This document shows positions 33,622 to 42,412 of a stretch of 64,000 nt of DNA, piece by piece. This DNA is from an uncultured Treponema sp. (GTDB taxonomy: Bacteria; Spirochaetota; Spirochaetia; Treponematales; Treponemataceae): assembly GCA_946410085.1 (NCBI GenBank), contig CAMJZA010000006.1, forward strand, positions 1 through 64,000, in the 5' to 3' direction. Numbering within the stretch: position 1 is the stretch's first letter; the number at the start of each line of letters is the position of its first letter. The notes under the pieces are model-generated. The model saw only the letters and a list, made by a program, of their open reading frames with translations, did no database searches and had not been told where the DNA came from. The position numbers were made by a program, and so were the translations under genes.

Positions 33622-35004
33622 TTACTTGCTGCCTTCGAATGCCTTGAGCCGAAGGTCCGCTGAGTGCGCATGGGCGGCAAGGCCTTCCGCCTGTCCCAGG
33701 CATACTGCTGCCCGGGCGGAACTGACGGCTCCCCTGCTGCCGGGTGCGACGCGGAGGGTCGTAACCGTCTTGAGGAACATCCTGACGGAAAGGCCTCCCG
33801 TAAAGCGGGCGCTGCCGGACGTCGGGAGCGTGTGGTTCAGCCCCGCCGCATAGTCGCCGAAGACTTCTGCCGCATTGTGGCCGATGAACAGCGAGCCGTA
33901 GTTGTGTACGAGCGAGGCAATCCGGTCCCGTTCGGCTCCGTCTGCCATCGCAAGCTCAAGGTGTTCCGGGGCCTTCCGGTTTGCCAGTGCTGCGGCCTCG
34001 TCAAGGTCCTTCGTGATGAGTATCCTGCCGAAGCTTTCGACGGATGCGGATGCGGTCTGCCGGGTCGCAAGCGCTGCAAGCTGCCGGTCTATCTCCTGTG
34101 CGACTGCCCGGGCAAGCTGCTCATCCGGGGTTGCGAGAACCGGCTGGGCGACGATGTCGTGCTCCGCCTGGGCAAGCATGTCGGCGGCAACCCATCCGGC
34201 ATTTGCGCTTGAGTCAGCGATGATGAAGACTTCGGTCGGGCCTGCGAGCATGTCTATGCCGACCTGCCCGTAGACGAGCTTTTTTGCTTCGGCAACGAAC
34301 TTGTTGCCCGGGCCGACGACGACGTCAACCCTGGGAATGCTCTCGGTGCCGAATGCGAGGGCGGCGATTGCCTGCGAACCGCCGAGGGCGTAGGCCTTCG
34401 TGACACCGCAGATGTATGCTGCCGCCATGATGTTCTCGTCGGCATAGGCCTTGCCGCCCGTATAGGGCTTGCCGGGACAGCCCAGGCCCTTTTTTGCGGC
34501 ATCGTCCCTGTCGTCGGGATGGACGCGGGGCGGAGTACAGAGGATGATTTCCTTTACGCCGGCGGCGGCGGCGGGCGTCACGGTCATGATGACCGTGGAA
34601 ACGAGCGGAAAGCGGCCTGCGGGAACATAGGCACCGGCCCGGTCGACCGGAATGTTCTTCTGGCCGGTGAAAATGCCTGCTTCAAGTTCCGTCTCAAAGT
34701 CGCCGAAAGACTCCTTCTGCTTCAGGGCAAAGCGGAGCGCAAGCTCATGGGAATAGCAGATGGACTCGTACAGGTCCGGCTGCTCCTTCTGCATCCGGTC
34801 CGCCGCCGCCTTCAGGGCGGACAGGGGAATCTCGAATGAGGCGGGATCGGCGAGATCGAATTTCGCCGCATAGCGGTGCAGGGCCCCGTCTCCGTTCGCC
34901 CGGACGTCCTTGAGGACATCCTTTACCGCATCCAGGGAGTCTCCGAAGTCCCTGCCGTCAAAGAAACTGCCGTCTATGTCGCTTGCTCGTTCAATTCTAA
35001 TCAT
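33622..35004 (-). CDS. hisD: Histidinol dehydrogenase
   Basis: 460 residues from ATG 35004; an in-frame ATG at 35091 would add a non-homologous stretch. Motifs include GAYVPAGRFPLVSTVIM, DVVVGPGNKFVAEAKKLVYG, GPTEVFIIAD and the catalytic LAQAEHD. It oxidises histidinol to histidine in two NAD-dependent steps. No other his gene is nearby. The start lies ten bases after GC-TATACT on the minus strand and lacks a ribosome binding site. The length exceeds the usual 430 because of an extended loop around residues 195-215. Confidence 0.95.
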   Translation of the reverse strand: MIRIERASDIDGSFFDGRDFGDSLDAVKDVLKDVRANGDGALHRYAAKFDLADPASFEIPLSALKAAADRMQKEQPDLYESICYSHELALRFALKQKESFGDFETELEAGIFTGQKNIPVDRAGAYVPAGRFPLVSTVIMTVTPAAAAGVKEIILCTPPRVHPDDRDDAAKKGLGCPGKPYTGGKAYADENIMAAAYICGVTKAYALGGSQAIAALAFGTESIPRVDVVVGPGNKFVAEAKKLVYGQVGIDMLAGPTEVFIIADSSANAGWVAADMLAQAEHDIVAQPVLATPDEQLARAVAQEIDRQLAALATRQTASASVESFGRILITKDLDEAAALANRKAPEHLELAMADGAERDRIASLVHNYGSLFIGHNAAEVFGDYAAGLNHTLPTSGSARFTGGLSVRMFLKTVTTLRVAPGSRGAVSSARAAVCLGQAEGLAAHAHSADLRLKAFEGSK

Positions 35005-35022
35005 AGCTGGCAGACAGTATAG
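35002..35022 (-). promoter_or_regulatory. -10 element of hisD, near-leaderless
   Basis: TATACT (35020-35015) then ten bases then ATG 35004 on the minus strand; no ribosome binding site in between. Confidence 0.5.
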
Positions 35023-35077
35023 CGAAAATGAGGGGGAATATCTATAGGGCGTGCTTGTCATTTTCCTGCATTCTGTG

Positions 35078-35092
35078 GATACTGTTTCCATG
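35078..35092 (+). promoter_or_regulatory. -10 element of the HU-like gene, leaderless
   Basis: GATACT (35078-35083) is followed by six bases (GTTTCC) and ATG 35090. The hisD and HU-like promoters lie back to back within about 60 bp. Confidence 0.5.
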
Positions 35093-35815
35093 CTAACAGT
35101 TTATCTTCGCAAGAATCCGTTCAGCAACCGCAGGAAGCCGTATGTCTGGCATGCAAAAAGTGCAGGCAGGATTACCCATGAAAAGCTGATTGAGGCGGTT
35201 GCCCGGGCAAATACGACCGTTACCAGGGCTGATGTTCTTGCCGTCATTTCGGAGTATGAAAAGCAGTTCCTGCTTGCCCTGCAGGAGGGGTTTTCCGTGG
35301 AAAGCTTTTTCGGAACCCTGTGCGCCGGTGCGACCGGCAGTGCGGAAAAGGAAAGCGAACGCTTCCGTCCGGACAAGCCGAAAGACCGGCGGACGTCTCC
35401 GAAAGATCATAAGCTTACGCTGAATTTCAAGGCAAAGCCGCTTTTTCTCCAGAAGGTAAAGGACGGACTGCGCTACAGGACGGAACGGCTTCAGAATGTC
35501 TGCGAGCCGCAGATCAGCTTTGTTGCCGATGCTGCGATGCAGACGGGCACATCGTTCCGGGCAGGCGGCATTATCCATATCCGGGGGCAGTTCCTGAAAA
35601 TCAACCCTGCCGATGAGGAGCAGGGAGTCTTTCTGGTAAAGGCGGGAACGGAATACCGCTTTCACCGCTATTCCCGCTGTACGCGCTGCGGAATAGACAG
35701 CCTGCTTCCTGACGGTGTTTCTCCCGGAGACTATCTCCTTGAGGTCCGTACCCGGAAGTCCCGTTCCCTGCATGTGAGCAATGTCGTTTCCGTGTCTGTC
35801 GCGCAGGAAGGCTGA
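35090..35815 (+). CDS. HU-like DNA-binding domain protein with C-terminal DUF4469-type domain
   Basis: 241 residues from ATG 35090. The first 120 residues look like the divergent HU/IHF domain found in Bacteroidetes and Treponema: the SAGRITHEKLIEAVARANTT stretch, then DVLAVISEYEKQFLLALQEG. The C-terminal 90 residues (FRAGGIIHIRGQFLKINPAD, then VSPGDYLLEVRTR) resemble an Ig-like DUF4469 domain. The HU-like part suggests DNA binding; the role of the second domain is unknown. It is divergent from hisD with a leaderless start. The family is multicopy in Treponema (recollection, not checked). Confidence 0.75.
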   Translation: MLTVYLRKNPFSNRRKPYVWHAKSAGRITHEKLIEAVARANTTVTRADVLAVISEYEKQFLLALQEGFSVESFFGTLCAGATGSAEKESERFRPDKPKDRRTSPKDHKLTLNFKAKPLFLQKVKDGLRYRTERLQNVCEPQISFVADAAMQTGTSFRAGGIIHIRGQFLKINPADEEQGVFLVKAGTEYRFHRYSRCTRCGIDSLLPDGVSPGDYLLEVRTRKSRSLHVSNVVSVSVAQEG

Positions 35816-35888
35816 ATGCCTGCAGGACAAAGCCTGCGGTACTGGAAAAACAGTTCTGCGTGGCTTCCGAAACTTTGAAAACAGGTCA
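35816..35888. other. Non-coding start of the RHS upstream region
   Basis: The 304-base gap before the RHS gene begins here. This part holds nothing recognisable; a palindrome array follows at 35889-35983, then a small CCTTAT/ATAAGG hairpin (36067-36084). Confidence 0.4.
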
Positions 35889-35983
35889 GTTACAGAATGA
35901 AACCAGTCTGTTTACAGACTGAAACTAGCCTGGTTACAGATTGTAACCGGGCTTATTACAGCCTGTAACCGGTCCAGTTTCAG
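35889..35983. repeat. Array of imperfect palindromes spaced 21-23 bp
   Basis: Four related dyads follow one another: GTTACAGAATGAAACC (35889), GTTTACAGACTGAAAC (35910), GGTTACAGATTGTAACC (35932) and TTACAGCCTGTAA (35956), plus a final partial GTTTCAG (35977-35983). Centre spacing is close to two helical turns, so a dimeric regulator would bind all sites on one face of the DNA. The third unit is a perfect 7+7 palindrome around GAT. The array lies 137 bases before the RHS start codon. Confidence 0.65.
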
Positions 35984-36066
35984 CATTCAGGAAGGCTGTC
36001 CGGGACCGTCGAGCAGTATGAGAGCGTGCTGCATGGAAGGGTCCTGTAACCATTGTGCCGTACGGT

Positions 36067-36084
36067 CCTTATAGAAACATAAGG
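36067..36084. promoter_or_regulatory. Short hairpin upstream of the RHS gene
   Basis: CCTTAT and ATAAGG are separated by six bases, 36 bases before the start codon. It may lie in the transcript leader. Confidence 0.3.
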
Positions 36085-36119
36085 GGTGTAAAACAGTTCT
36101 TTAGAAGATAAAGGCATAT

Positions 36120-39100
36120 ATGTCAGAAAGTTCAGGAAGCGGTTCTTCAGTTTCGCATGAAGGCGACTATATGGTTCATTATGACGAGAACGGTGTGGAA
36201 ACCGGCAGAGAATATTATGGAAGCGGGAGCGACTCTGGCGGCGGTCCTGCCGGAAGCGGCTCCGGCAGTGGCAGCAACAGCCGGGCCGCACGGGTCAGCG
36301 CCATACGGGAGGCCTGCCAGTCCATCCTTTCGGCGTTGCAAAGCCTCGCCACTGAAGTCAGGACCGGGCTCTCCAACAGCCGTGCCAGCTGGTCGAATGC
36401 CATATCACAGGCCGCCAGCAGCATAAAGACAGCCGCACGGAAGCTGATTCCCCAGCGCACCAAGGAGAAGTCAACACAGACGGTAGAGTCCGCAGTCCAG
36501 AAGCCGGACACCCCGCCGGTTCCGAAGCCGGACACCCCGCCGGTTCCGGCAACTCCCAAGGAAACCGAGGGCGACCCGGTCATAATAAGTTCCGGCGTAA
36601 ACCGGCAGACGAATACCGACCTGACGCTCGGAAGCTTCGGCGGGATGTACGCCGTGACAAGGCACTACGCCCCCTGCAACGACCGGGGCGGTCTTCTCGG
36701 TTCGTCATGGGCATGCAGCCTTGACACCCGCATCATACGGGGGCTTGACCCCGACCGTACGGAAGAGATACAGAAACTGAGGGAGACTCTGACTGCCATA
36801 CAAGAGAAAAAGGCAGAGATAGAAGCCCTTGATTCCTCATACGATGAGGTAAAGGGGGACATCGAGGCCGCAGCTGCCGAGGCGGACACGGCCATAGCAG
36901 GCCTTGAGGCGGACATAGCCCCCCTTGAAGCCGCCCAGGCAGTGCGCGAACGGAACATAGAGCGCAATAAGTGCGTTATGTACGGCGGGGTGGAAGCCCT
37001 TGCAGAATGCGGGGACGGAAAGCTCATCCTGATGAAGGACGGCTTCATCCCCCTCATGTTCGAGCGGGCGGAGGACGGAAGCTACAGGGGGACTGGCTCC
37101 GCCCGGCTTATGTCCATCACGGAGGCCGGTGACGGCTACACCCTGTCAAATTCTGACGGAAGCACACAGGAATTCGACAGCTACGGCAGGCTCGCGGGCG
37201 AGACCGACAGGAACGGCAGCGCGGTCAGAATCGTATGGGGGGCGGACGGCAGAATAGAAGAAATCATCTCCCCCGCCGGATGCTCCATAAAGGTAAAGAC
37301 CGACGAGGCGGGCCGCATAACCGCCATGAGCCTCCTGCAGGACGGAAAGGAGACCGGCCGCAGCGTGAGCTACAGCTACAGCGGCGACAGCCTGTCCGCG
37401 ATGACGGACACGGACGGCGACACAAGCCGCTACGAATACGATGATGAGAACCACCTCACCGCGATAGTCAAGCCAGACGGCTCGTCCATGCGCTACGCCT
37501 ACACCCAGTGCGCTGACGGGAGCGTGCGCGTCGCGTCGGTCACCGACGAGGAGGGGCAGATCATGGCCTTCTCCCACGACCCGGTAGCCCGGCGCTTCTC
37601 GTACACCCCTGCCGGGGGAGAGGAGGAAGTCAGCCTCTACGATGCGGACGGCAGGATTACGAAAGAGGAGTCCGGCGCTCTTGTAACCGAATACGGCTAC
37701 GATGCGGACGGCAACGTGACGGCCCGCACCGTGAACGGCGAGCGGACGGAATACGCCTACGACGAGAAGGGGAACCTCACCAAGGCCCTCCATGCCGACG
37801 GGAGCGCGGAGGAATACGAGTACAATTCCCTCGGCCAGCTGACCGGCATGAAAGACCGCGACGGCGTGGCGGAGAAATTCGTCCGTGACGGGAAGGGCAA
37901 CCTGACGGAGCTGCACGTCGGCGGGGTATGCGTGGCAAAATACAGCTACGACGGGCACGGCCTTTGCACGGAAAAAGAGATAGCCCACGGGGGCAGGAAA
38001 GCCTGCATCTCATACAGCTATGATGCGCACGGCAGGTGTGTGGAACGCTACCTGTCAGACCCGGACAACGCGGAAGGGGCATACACCGAGAAATACGAGT
38101 ACGACAGCCAGGGGCGGCTCATTAAGCTGACATCCCCGGACGGGAAGGAAACTTGTATCTTATACACGGCCAAGACCGAGACCGTCCTGTTCCCGGACGG
38201 CCTTGAGCGGAGGCTTACCTACGACGGCCGGAAGAACCTCGTCCTCGTCGAGGAGACGGACAGGAAGAGGGGGCAGAAGCTCTCGGTATACTGCGAGTAC
38301 GACAGGTCCCACCATAACACCAAGCGGGTTTTCTCGGAGCGGGACAGGACATTGCTCACCGAGGAGATGAGCTACAACGGGCGGGGAGACCTTGCGTCCG
38401 TGACCACAAGCGCGGCCGGGGACGGCACGAAGAAGCGCCAGCTGCTCTCTTATGACGGGGCGGGACGGGTGACCTCCGTCCGCATACAGAAAATCGGGCC
38501 GGACGGTACGGTAGAAGATGAAACTGAAAGCAAGGCATCCTTCCGCTACATCGGGGCCGGCAGAGAGCTGACCCTTACGAGCGGCGAGGGGCGGGCAAGC
38601 ACAATATATGGCGACAGCCTGGGCCGGCTCGTGAAGCAGACCAACGCGCTCGGCGAGGAGTTCACCAAATCCTTAAGCCCCGCAGGGAGGCTTCTTTCGG
38701 AAAGCTCCTCGCACGGGGGCATGTACGCATACGGCTATGACGATCTGGGCCTTCCCTGCGCCGCAGGCGAGGAGGGGAAGGAGCAGTCCAAGGCCGACTA
38801 CAACCCGGACGGCTCCGTGAAAAAGACGACGGACAGGCTCGGCAACGTGACGGAATACTTCTATGACGTGCGGGGTCTCCTCATAAAGCAGGTTTCGCCG
38901 GACGGCACGAGCCTGTACGGGTACGACATTTCCGGGCGGCTGACTAACTTCCGGAGGGGTGGCCAGAAGATATGCTACGATTACTCCTCCGACGGCAGGA
39001 CGGTGACCGTCACGCGCGGCGACTCCGTCACGGAGACGCTTGAGACGGACGCATGGGGGCGGATCATAAAGTCCACTGACGGCGAGGAAAACTCCCGCAC

Positions 39101-41843
39101 GTATACCCGCGACGCGCTCGGCAGGCTGACGGACGAGGCCGACGCATACGGAAACGAGAGCTCCTACCGCTACAACGCCTGGGGCAGGGTCTCAGAGCGG
39201 ATACTGCCGGACGGCAGCCGCGAGGCTTACGAATACAACGCGCTGGGGCTCTCCACGAAGAAGACCGACAGTGAGGGCACGGCGTGGGTCCTCCGCTACG
39301 ACAGGGACGGCCTCCTGCTTGAGGAGAAGTCCCGCGCCCGGGCCGTACGGGAATACGCTTATGACAATCTCGGGCGGCTCACCGAAGTCAGGTCCGGCGG
39401 TGAGACGCAGGCCCGCTACGAGTACACGGCCTACGGCAGGAAGGAGACCCTCATCCGGGCCGGGGGCGGTAGGTACGTGAAGGAGTACGACGCATACGGA
39501 AGGCTCGTCTCCGAGACGGACAGCACCGGGGCGACACGGACCTTTGCCTACGACGCGGAGGGCCGTGTAAGGGAGCGGAAGTCCTTCGGCGGTAATGTCA
39601 CGCAAATTACGGACGACCGGGCCGGGCGCAGCTACGGCGAGGCCTTCCCGGACGGAACAGAGAACAGGATTCTCCTTGACGAGAACAGGGCCGTCATAAA
39701 GGAAGAAAATCCCTTCGCGTCTGAAGAATATGAGTACGACGCGGCGGGCCTCCTTGTCAGGCAGAAGTCCGCCCTGACCGGGGAGACAATAGAGTACAGC
39801 TACGACAGGCGCGGCCTCTGCACCGGGGTAAAGAGCCCCATCCACCATGCCGTCTATGAGTACGGCAGGGCGGGTGAGCTTCTTCACGCCAGCGACAAAA
39901 CGACCGGCGTAAGCCTGACTTTCAAGTACGACAAGCTCATGCGGGAGACGGAGCGCAGCTTTGCCGGCGGCGCACACCAGCTGACGGCATACGACAAAGC
40001 GGGGCGCATTGCCTCCGTCAGGACGCTTGACCGCAACGGCGAGGTCAAGTCGGAGTACCTGCACTACGGGAATGACGGCAGGATTCTCTCTGCGATGGAC
40101 GAGCGTGGTCGTGTCACGCTCTACGGCTATGACAGGCAGGGGCGGGTCTCCAAAGTCCTGTATCCCTTCACGAACGACATCCTCAGCAAGGCGAGGCTGG
40201 AATATGAGGCCGCCGGCGGTGACAGGAACGCACGGGCTGACGGCAAGGACATAACGGTTGGCGAGGTCATCAGGAAAGCCTTCAAGACCCTGAGCGGGAA
40301 GGACTGCCAGGCCAGCCAGAAGGCCTGGGAAGAAATCTACCGCTACGACGCTGACGGCAACAGGACTTCCAAGACCACGTCGCTCGGCACGGTATATTAC
40401 AAGTACGACAGCGAGAACCGCCTTGTCTCCTACGGCGTGACCGAGGCTGCCGACACGGCACGCCTTGAGTATGACGCGGACGGGAACCTCATAAAAGAAA
40501 GCAGCTGCGGCAAGGAAGCGGTCTACGCCTACAACGCTGCGAACCGCATGGCGGAGAGCCACGTCACCGAGATACGCGGCGGCTCACGGCAGACACCGAA
40601 GGATACCGTATATTCATACGACAGCTTCGGGCGGAGAATCCTTGAGGCTGACATACTGAACCGCTGGGTACGCCACACGGAGTACCGTGGCCTCAGCATG
40701 GACGTTTGGAAAAACGCCGCCGTCCACGGCATAAAGGAGCCGAGAAACAGCCGGGGCATAGACTTCACCGGCATGGTTTTCAAGAACCTTAACGATTTCC
40801 TGCCCGCATTCGCGGACTTCTCGCGGGCATCACCCTACGACTTTACCCACGTCGCGCTTACGCTGCCTCTGGGCATGGGAGGCGAGGTATTCGGATTGTT
40901 GCAGACCGAGCATTCGGGCATCGGCTTCAACCCCTTCGTCAACGCGAGCCATACCGACGCGGAGCGGCACTACTTCGGTAAGGACCATCTGGGCAGCGTA
41001 CGGGCGGTGACGAACCAGTGGGGAAGCCCGCTGTACACCTTCGACTATGACGTGTTCGGACAGCCGCTTCAGGACAGGCCGGAGAGGTTCAGGCATGGCT
41101 TCACGGGAAAAGAATTCGATTCTTGGACTGGCCTCTACAATTACGGCTTCCGCGACTACGCTCCTCTCTATGGTCGCTTCACCACGGTTGATCCCATACA
41201 GGACGGGCTGGGCTGGTACGCCTACGTGAACTCCGACCCGGTCAGCTGGCTCGACCCGTGGGGGCTGGAGTGTCCCGACCAAGAGAGCGGGGCGGACAAA
41301 AAAAAGGAGGATACTGGACGTGTAATAAATAAAACAGGAGATATTATTCTGATAAAACCTGAGCTCGATGAAAATCCTTACACTCTTTTAAAGCCGGGCG
41401 AAACATACGAAGGAAACATCGATGGTGTCATATTTGCGGATGGTACTGTGTTTAAAACCGAGGGGTCTTCTAAGTATGTCGCAAAACAAAAGAGAAGCGG
41501 GGAATATAAAGTTTCTGGCGGAAAGATAAAAGACTTTTTTGGAAACATTGTAAAGATTAATCGAAATAATGTATATGCTGAGCTTATATCTCAAGGATAT
41601 AAGCCCGAAGAGATGGATATACAGTGGAAAGATTTCTATGGCACATATCACTATGGTATTGACAAGGATGACTTTTTAACAAGCTGGCTCAAAGCGGAAA
41701 AAATGTTGGATGTTGATAACGATAAGGATCATACAGCTGACACCTCTTTTGTTCCTATACCGTTTACCAGTACTGATTCGGAGATACTTAAGCGATTTGT
41801 ACTAAAACTGTGGAAAATGGAGTCTCTATATGAAGCTCAATAA
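36120..41843 (+). CDS. RHS/YD-repeat polymorphic toxin
   Basis: 1907 residues. The N-terminus is Ser/Gly-rich with no signal peptide, then a helical stretch and a Pro-rich linker with two PDTPPVPK-type repeats. A DUF6531-like entry domain follows (DPVIISSGVNRQTNTDLTLG near 155), interrupted by a predicted coiled coil (about 220-285). Dozens of YD repeats (GRLxxxxDxxG, YxYDxxG) run from about 350 to 1640 and should form the RHS cocoon. The RHS core ends in GLYNYGFRDYAPLYGRFTTV and DPWGLE at 1712-1717, the usual boundary before a variable toxin tip. The last 190 residues (NKTGDIILIKPELDENPYTL onward) match no toxin family I recognise, and the DNA turns AT-rich exactly there (from about 41290). 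No VgrG, PAAR or T6SS gene is near. The stop overlaps a candidate immunity gene. Confidence 0.9.
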   Translation: MSESSGSGSSVSHEGDYMVHYDENGVETGREYYGSGSDSGGGPAGSGSGSGSNSRAARVSAIREACQSILSALQSLATEVRTGLSNSRASWSNAISQAASSIKTAARKLIPQRTKEKSTQTVESAVQKPDTPPVPKPDTPPVPATPKETEGDPVIISSGVNRQTNTDLTLGSFGGMYAVTRHYAPCNDRGGLLGSSWACSLDTRIIRGLDPDRTEEIQKLRETLTAIQEKKAEIEALDSSYDEVKGDIEAAAAEADTAIAGLEADIAPLEAAQAVRERNIERNKCVMYGGVEALAECGDGKLILMKDGFIPLMFERAEDGSYRGTGSARLMSITEAGDGYTLSNSDGSTQEFDSYGRLAGETDRNGSAVRIVWGADGRIEEIISPAGCSIKVKTDEAGRITAMSLLQDGKETGRSVSYSYSGDSLSAMTDTDGDTSRYEYDDENHLTAIVKPDGSSMRYAYTQCADGSVRVASVTDEEGQIMAFSHDPVARRFSYTPAGGEEEVSLYDADGRITKEESGALVTEYGYDADGNVTARTVNGERTEYAYDEKGNLTKALHADGSAEEYEYNSLGQLTGMKDRDGVAEKFVRDGKGNLTELHVGGVCVAKYSYDGHGLCTEKEIAHGGRKACISYSYDAHGRCVERYLSDPDNAEGAYTEKYEYDSQGRLIKLTSPDGKETCILYTAKTETVLFPDGLERRLTYDGRKNLVLVEETDRKRGQKLSVYCEYDRSHHNTKRVFSERDRTLLTEEMSYNGRGDLASVTTSAAGDGTKKRQLLSYDGAGRVTSVRIQKIGPDGTVEDETESKASFRYIGAGRELTLTSGEGRASTIYGDSLGRLVKQTNALGEEFTKSLSPAGRLLSESSSHGGMYAYGYDDLGLPCAAGEEGKEQSKADYNPDGSVKKTTDRLGNVTEYFYDVRGLLIKQVSPDGTSLYGYDISGRLTNFRRGGQKICYDYSSDGRTVTVTRGDSVTETLETDAWGRIIKSTDGEENSRTYTRDALGRLTDEADAYGNESSYRYNAWGRVSERILPDGSREAYEYNALGLSTKKTDSEGTAWVLRYDRDGLLLEEKSRARAVREYAYDNLGRLTEVRSGGETQARYEYTAYGRKETLIRAGGGRYVKEYDAYGRLVSETDSTGATRTFAYDAEGRVRERKSFGGNVTQITDDRAGRSYGEAFPDGTENRILLDENRAVIKEENPFASEEYEYDAAGLLVRQKSALTGETIEYSYDRRGLCTGVKSPIHHAVYEYGRAGELLHASDKTTGVSLTFKYDKLMRETERSFAGGAHQLTAYDKAGRIASVRTLDRNGEVKSEYLHYGNDGRILSAMDERGRVTLYGYDRQGRVSKVLYPFTNDILSKARLEYEAAGGDRNARADGKDITVGEVIRKAFKTLSGKDCQASQKAWEEIYRYDADGNRTSKTTSLGTVYYKYDSENRLVSYGVTEAADTARLEYDADGNLIKESSCGKEAVYAYNAANRMAESHVTEIRGGSRQTPKDTVYSYDSFGRRILEADILNRWVRHTEYRGLSMDVWKNAAVHGIKEPRNSRGIDFTGMVFKNLNDFLPAFADFSRASPYDFTHVALTLPLGMGGEVFGLLQTEHSGIGFNPFVNASHTDAERHYFGKDHLGSVRAVTNQWGSPLYTFDYDVFGQPLQDRPERFRHGFTGKEFDSWTGLYNYGFRDYAPLYGRFTTVDPIQDGLGWYAYVNSDPVSWLDPWGLECPDQESGADKKKEDTGRVINKTGDIILIKPELDENPYTLLKPGETYEGNIDGVIFADGTVFKTEGSSKYVAKQKRSGEYKVSGGKIKDFFGNIVKINRNNVYAELISQGYKPEEMDIQWKDFYGTYHYGIDKDDFLTSWLKAEKMLDVDNDKDHTADTSFVPIPFTSTDSEILKRFVLKLWKMESLYEAQ
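40338..40985 (+). repeat. RHS core segment, copy 1 (in the full-length gene)
   Basis: This 648-bp part of the RHS gene is repeated in the same orientation at 42452-43237 with high identity. The encoded stretch runs from YRYDADGNRTSKTT to HYFGKD. It ends about 265 bases before the toxin boundary. Confidence 0.9.
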
Positions 41844-42381
41844 ATATGTAGTGATCATATTTTCAGCAGTTCTTGCTTGGGCCCTCATATGTATGCTTCT
41901 AACTCGTATCTCGAAGACAATATGTTATTACGAGGACATAGCAACTCATATAGCAAAGAATCCTCTGGTGGCTAGTGCCAAGATACTCGGGAGCGAATTT
42001 GATGTGCCGTCAGACCGCTATGATATTGAGATAAATACTGTAAGCGGTTACAGGATATGCCTGCATTATGTCAAGAGGTCTTGCCGAAACAGGGAAATAA
42101 GTTTTGTGATAATAAACGACATACACTGTTTTGGCGGAGGAGGCTATGTATTGTGCGATGGCGAAAGAATTCACTATACATTGCGGAATCCCTTTTTTTT
42201 GGGCATGATGCTCGGCACACATATCCAATCCGTCGATGACATCGTGGAGCATGCCGAAGAACTGTACGGGCTGTTTGAGCTGTTTGAAGCCAATTCTGGA
42301 AAGGAATTCATGTACAGCGACAGGTTTTTAATACATCCTGATTTCAGAAGGGGTGAGCCGGATCCAGACTGGCCACTATGA
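41830..42381 (+). CDS. Candidate immunity protein for the RHS toxin tip
   Basis: 183 residues. It overlaps the RHS gene by 14 bases, has no homologue I recognise and is AT-rich like the toxin tip, all expected of an immunity gene travelling with its toxin. An N-terminal transmembrane helix (YVVIIFSAVLAWALICMLL) anchors it in the membrane; the soluble part (about 30-183) contains an acidic helix EHAEELYGLFELFEAN. A membrane anchor suggests that the toxin is met at the membrane or in the periplasm. The overlap fixes the start through coupled translation; GGAGT at about 41818 could serve as ribosome binding site. Confidence 0.6.
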   Translation: MKLNKYVVIIFSAVLAWALICMLLTRISKTICYYEDIATHIAKNPLVASAKILGSEFDVPSDRYDIEINTVSGYRICLHYVKRSCRNREISFVIINDIHCFGGGGYVLCDGERIHYTLRNPFFLGMMLGTHIQSVDDIVEHAEELYGLFELFEANSGKEFMYSDRFLIHPDFRRGEPDPDWPL

Positions 42382-42412
42382 GGATCTTTTCTCACGGTTT
42401 CAATAGACTGTT

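Noticed and set aside
35889-35983. CRISPR array
   Set aside because: Units are imperfect palindromes of about 16 bp with 5-7 bp between them and no unique spacers; no cas genes are near.
39192-40562. Long minus-strand open frame (456 codons) inside the RHS gene
   Set aside because: The RHS frame has clear YD repeats through this stretch; the opposite frame only mirrors them.
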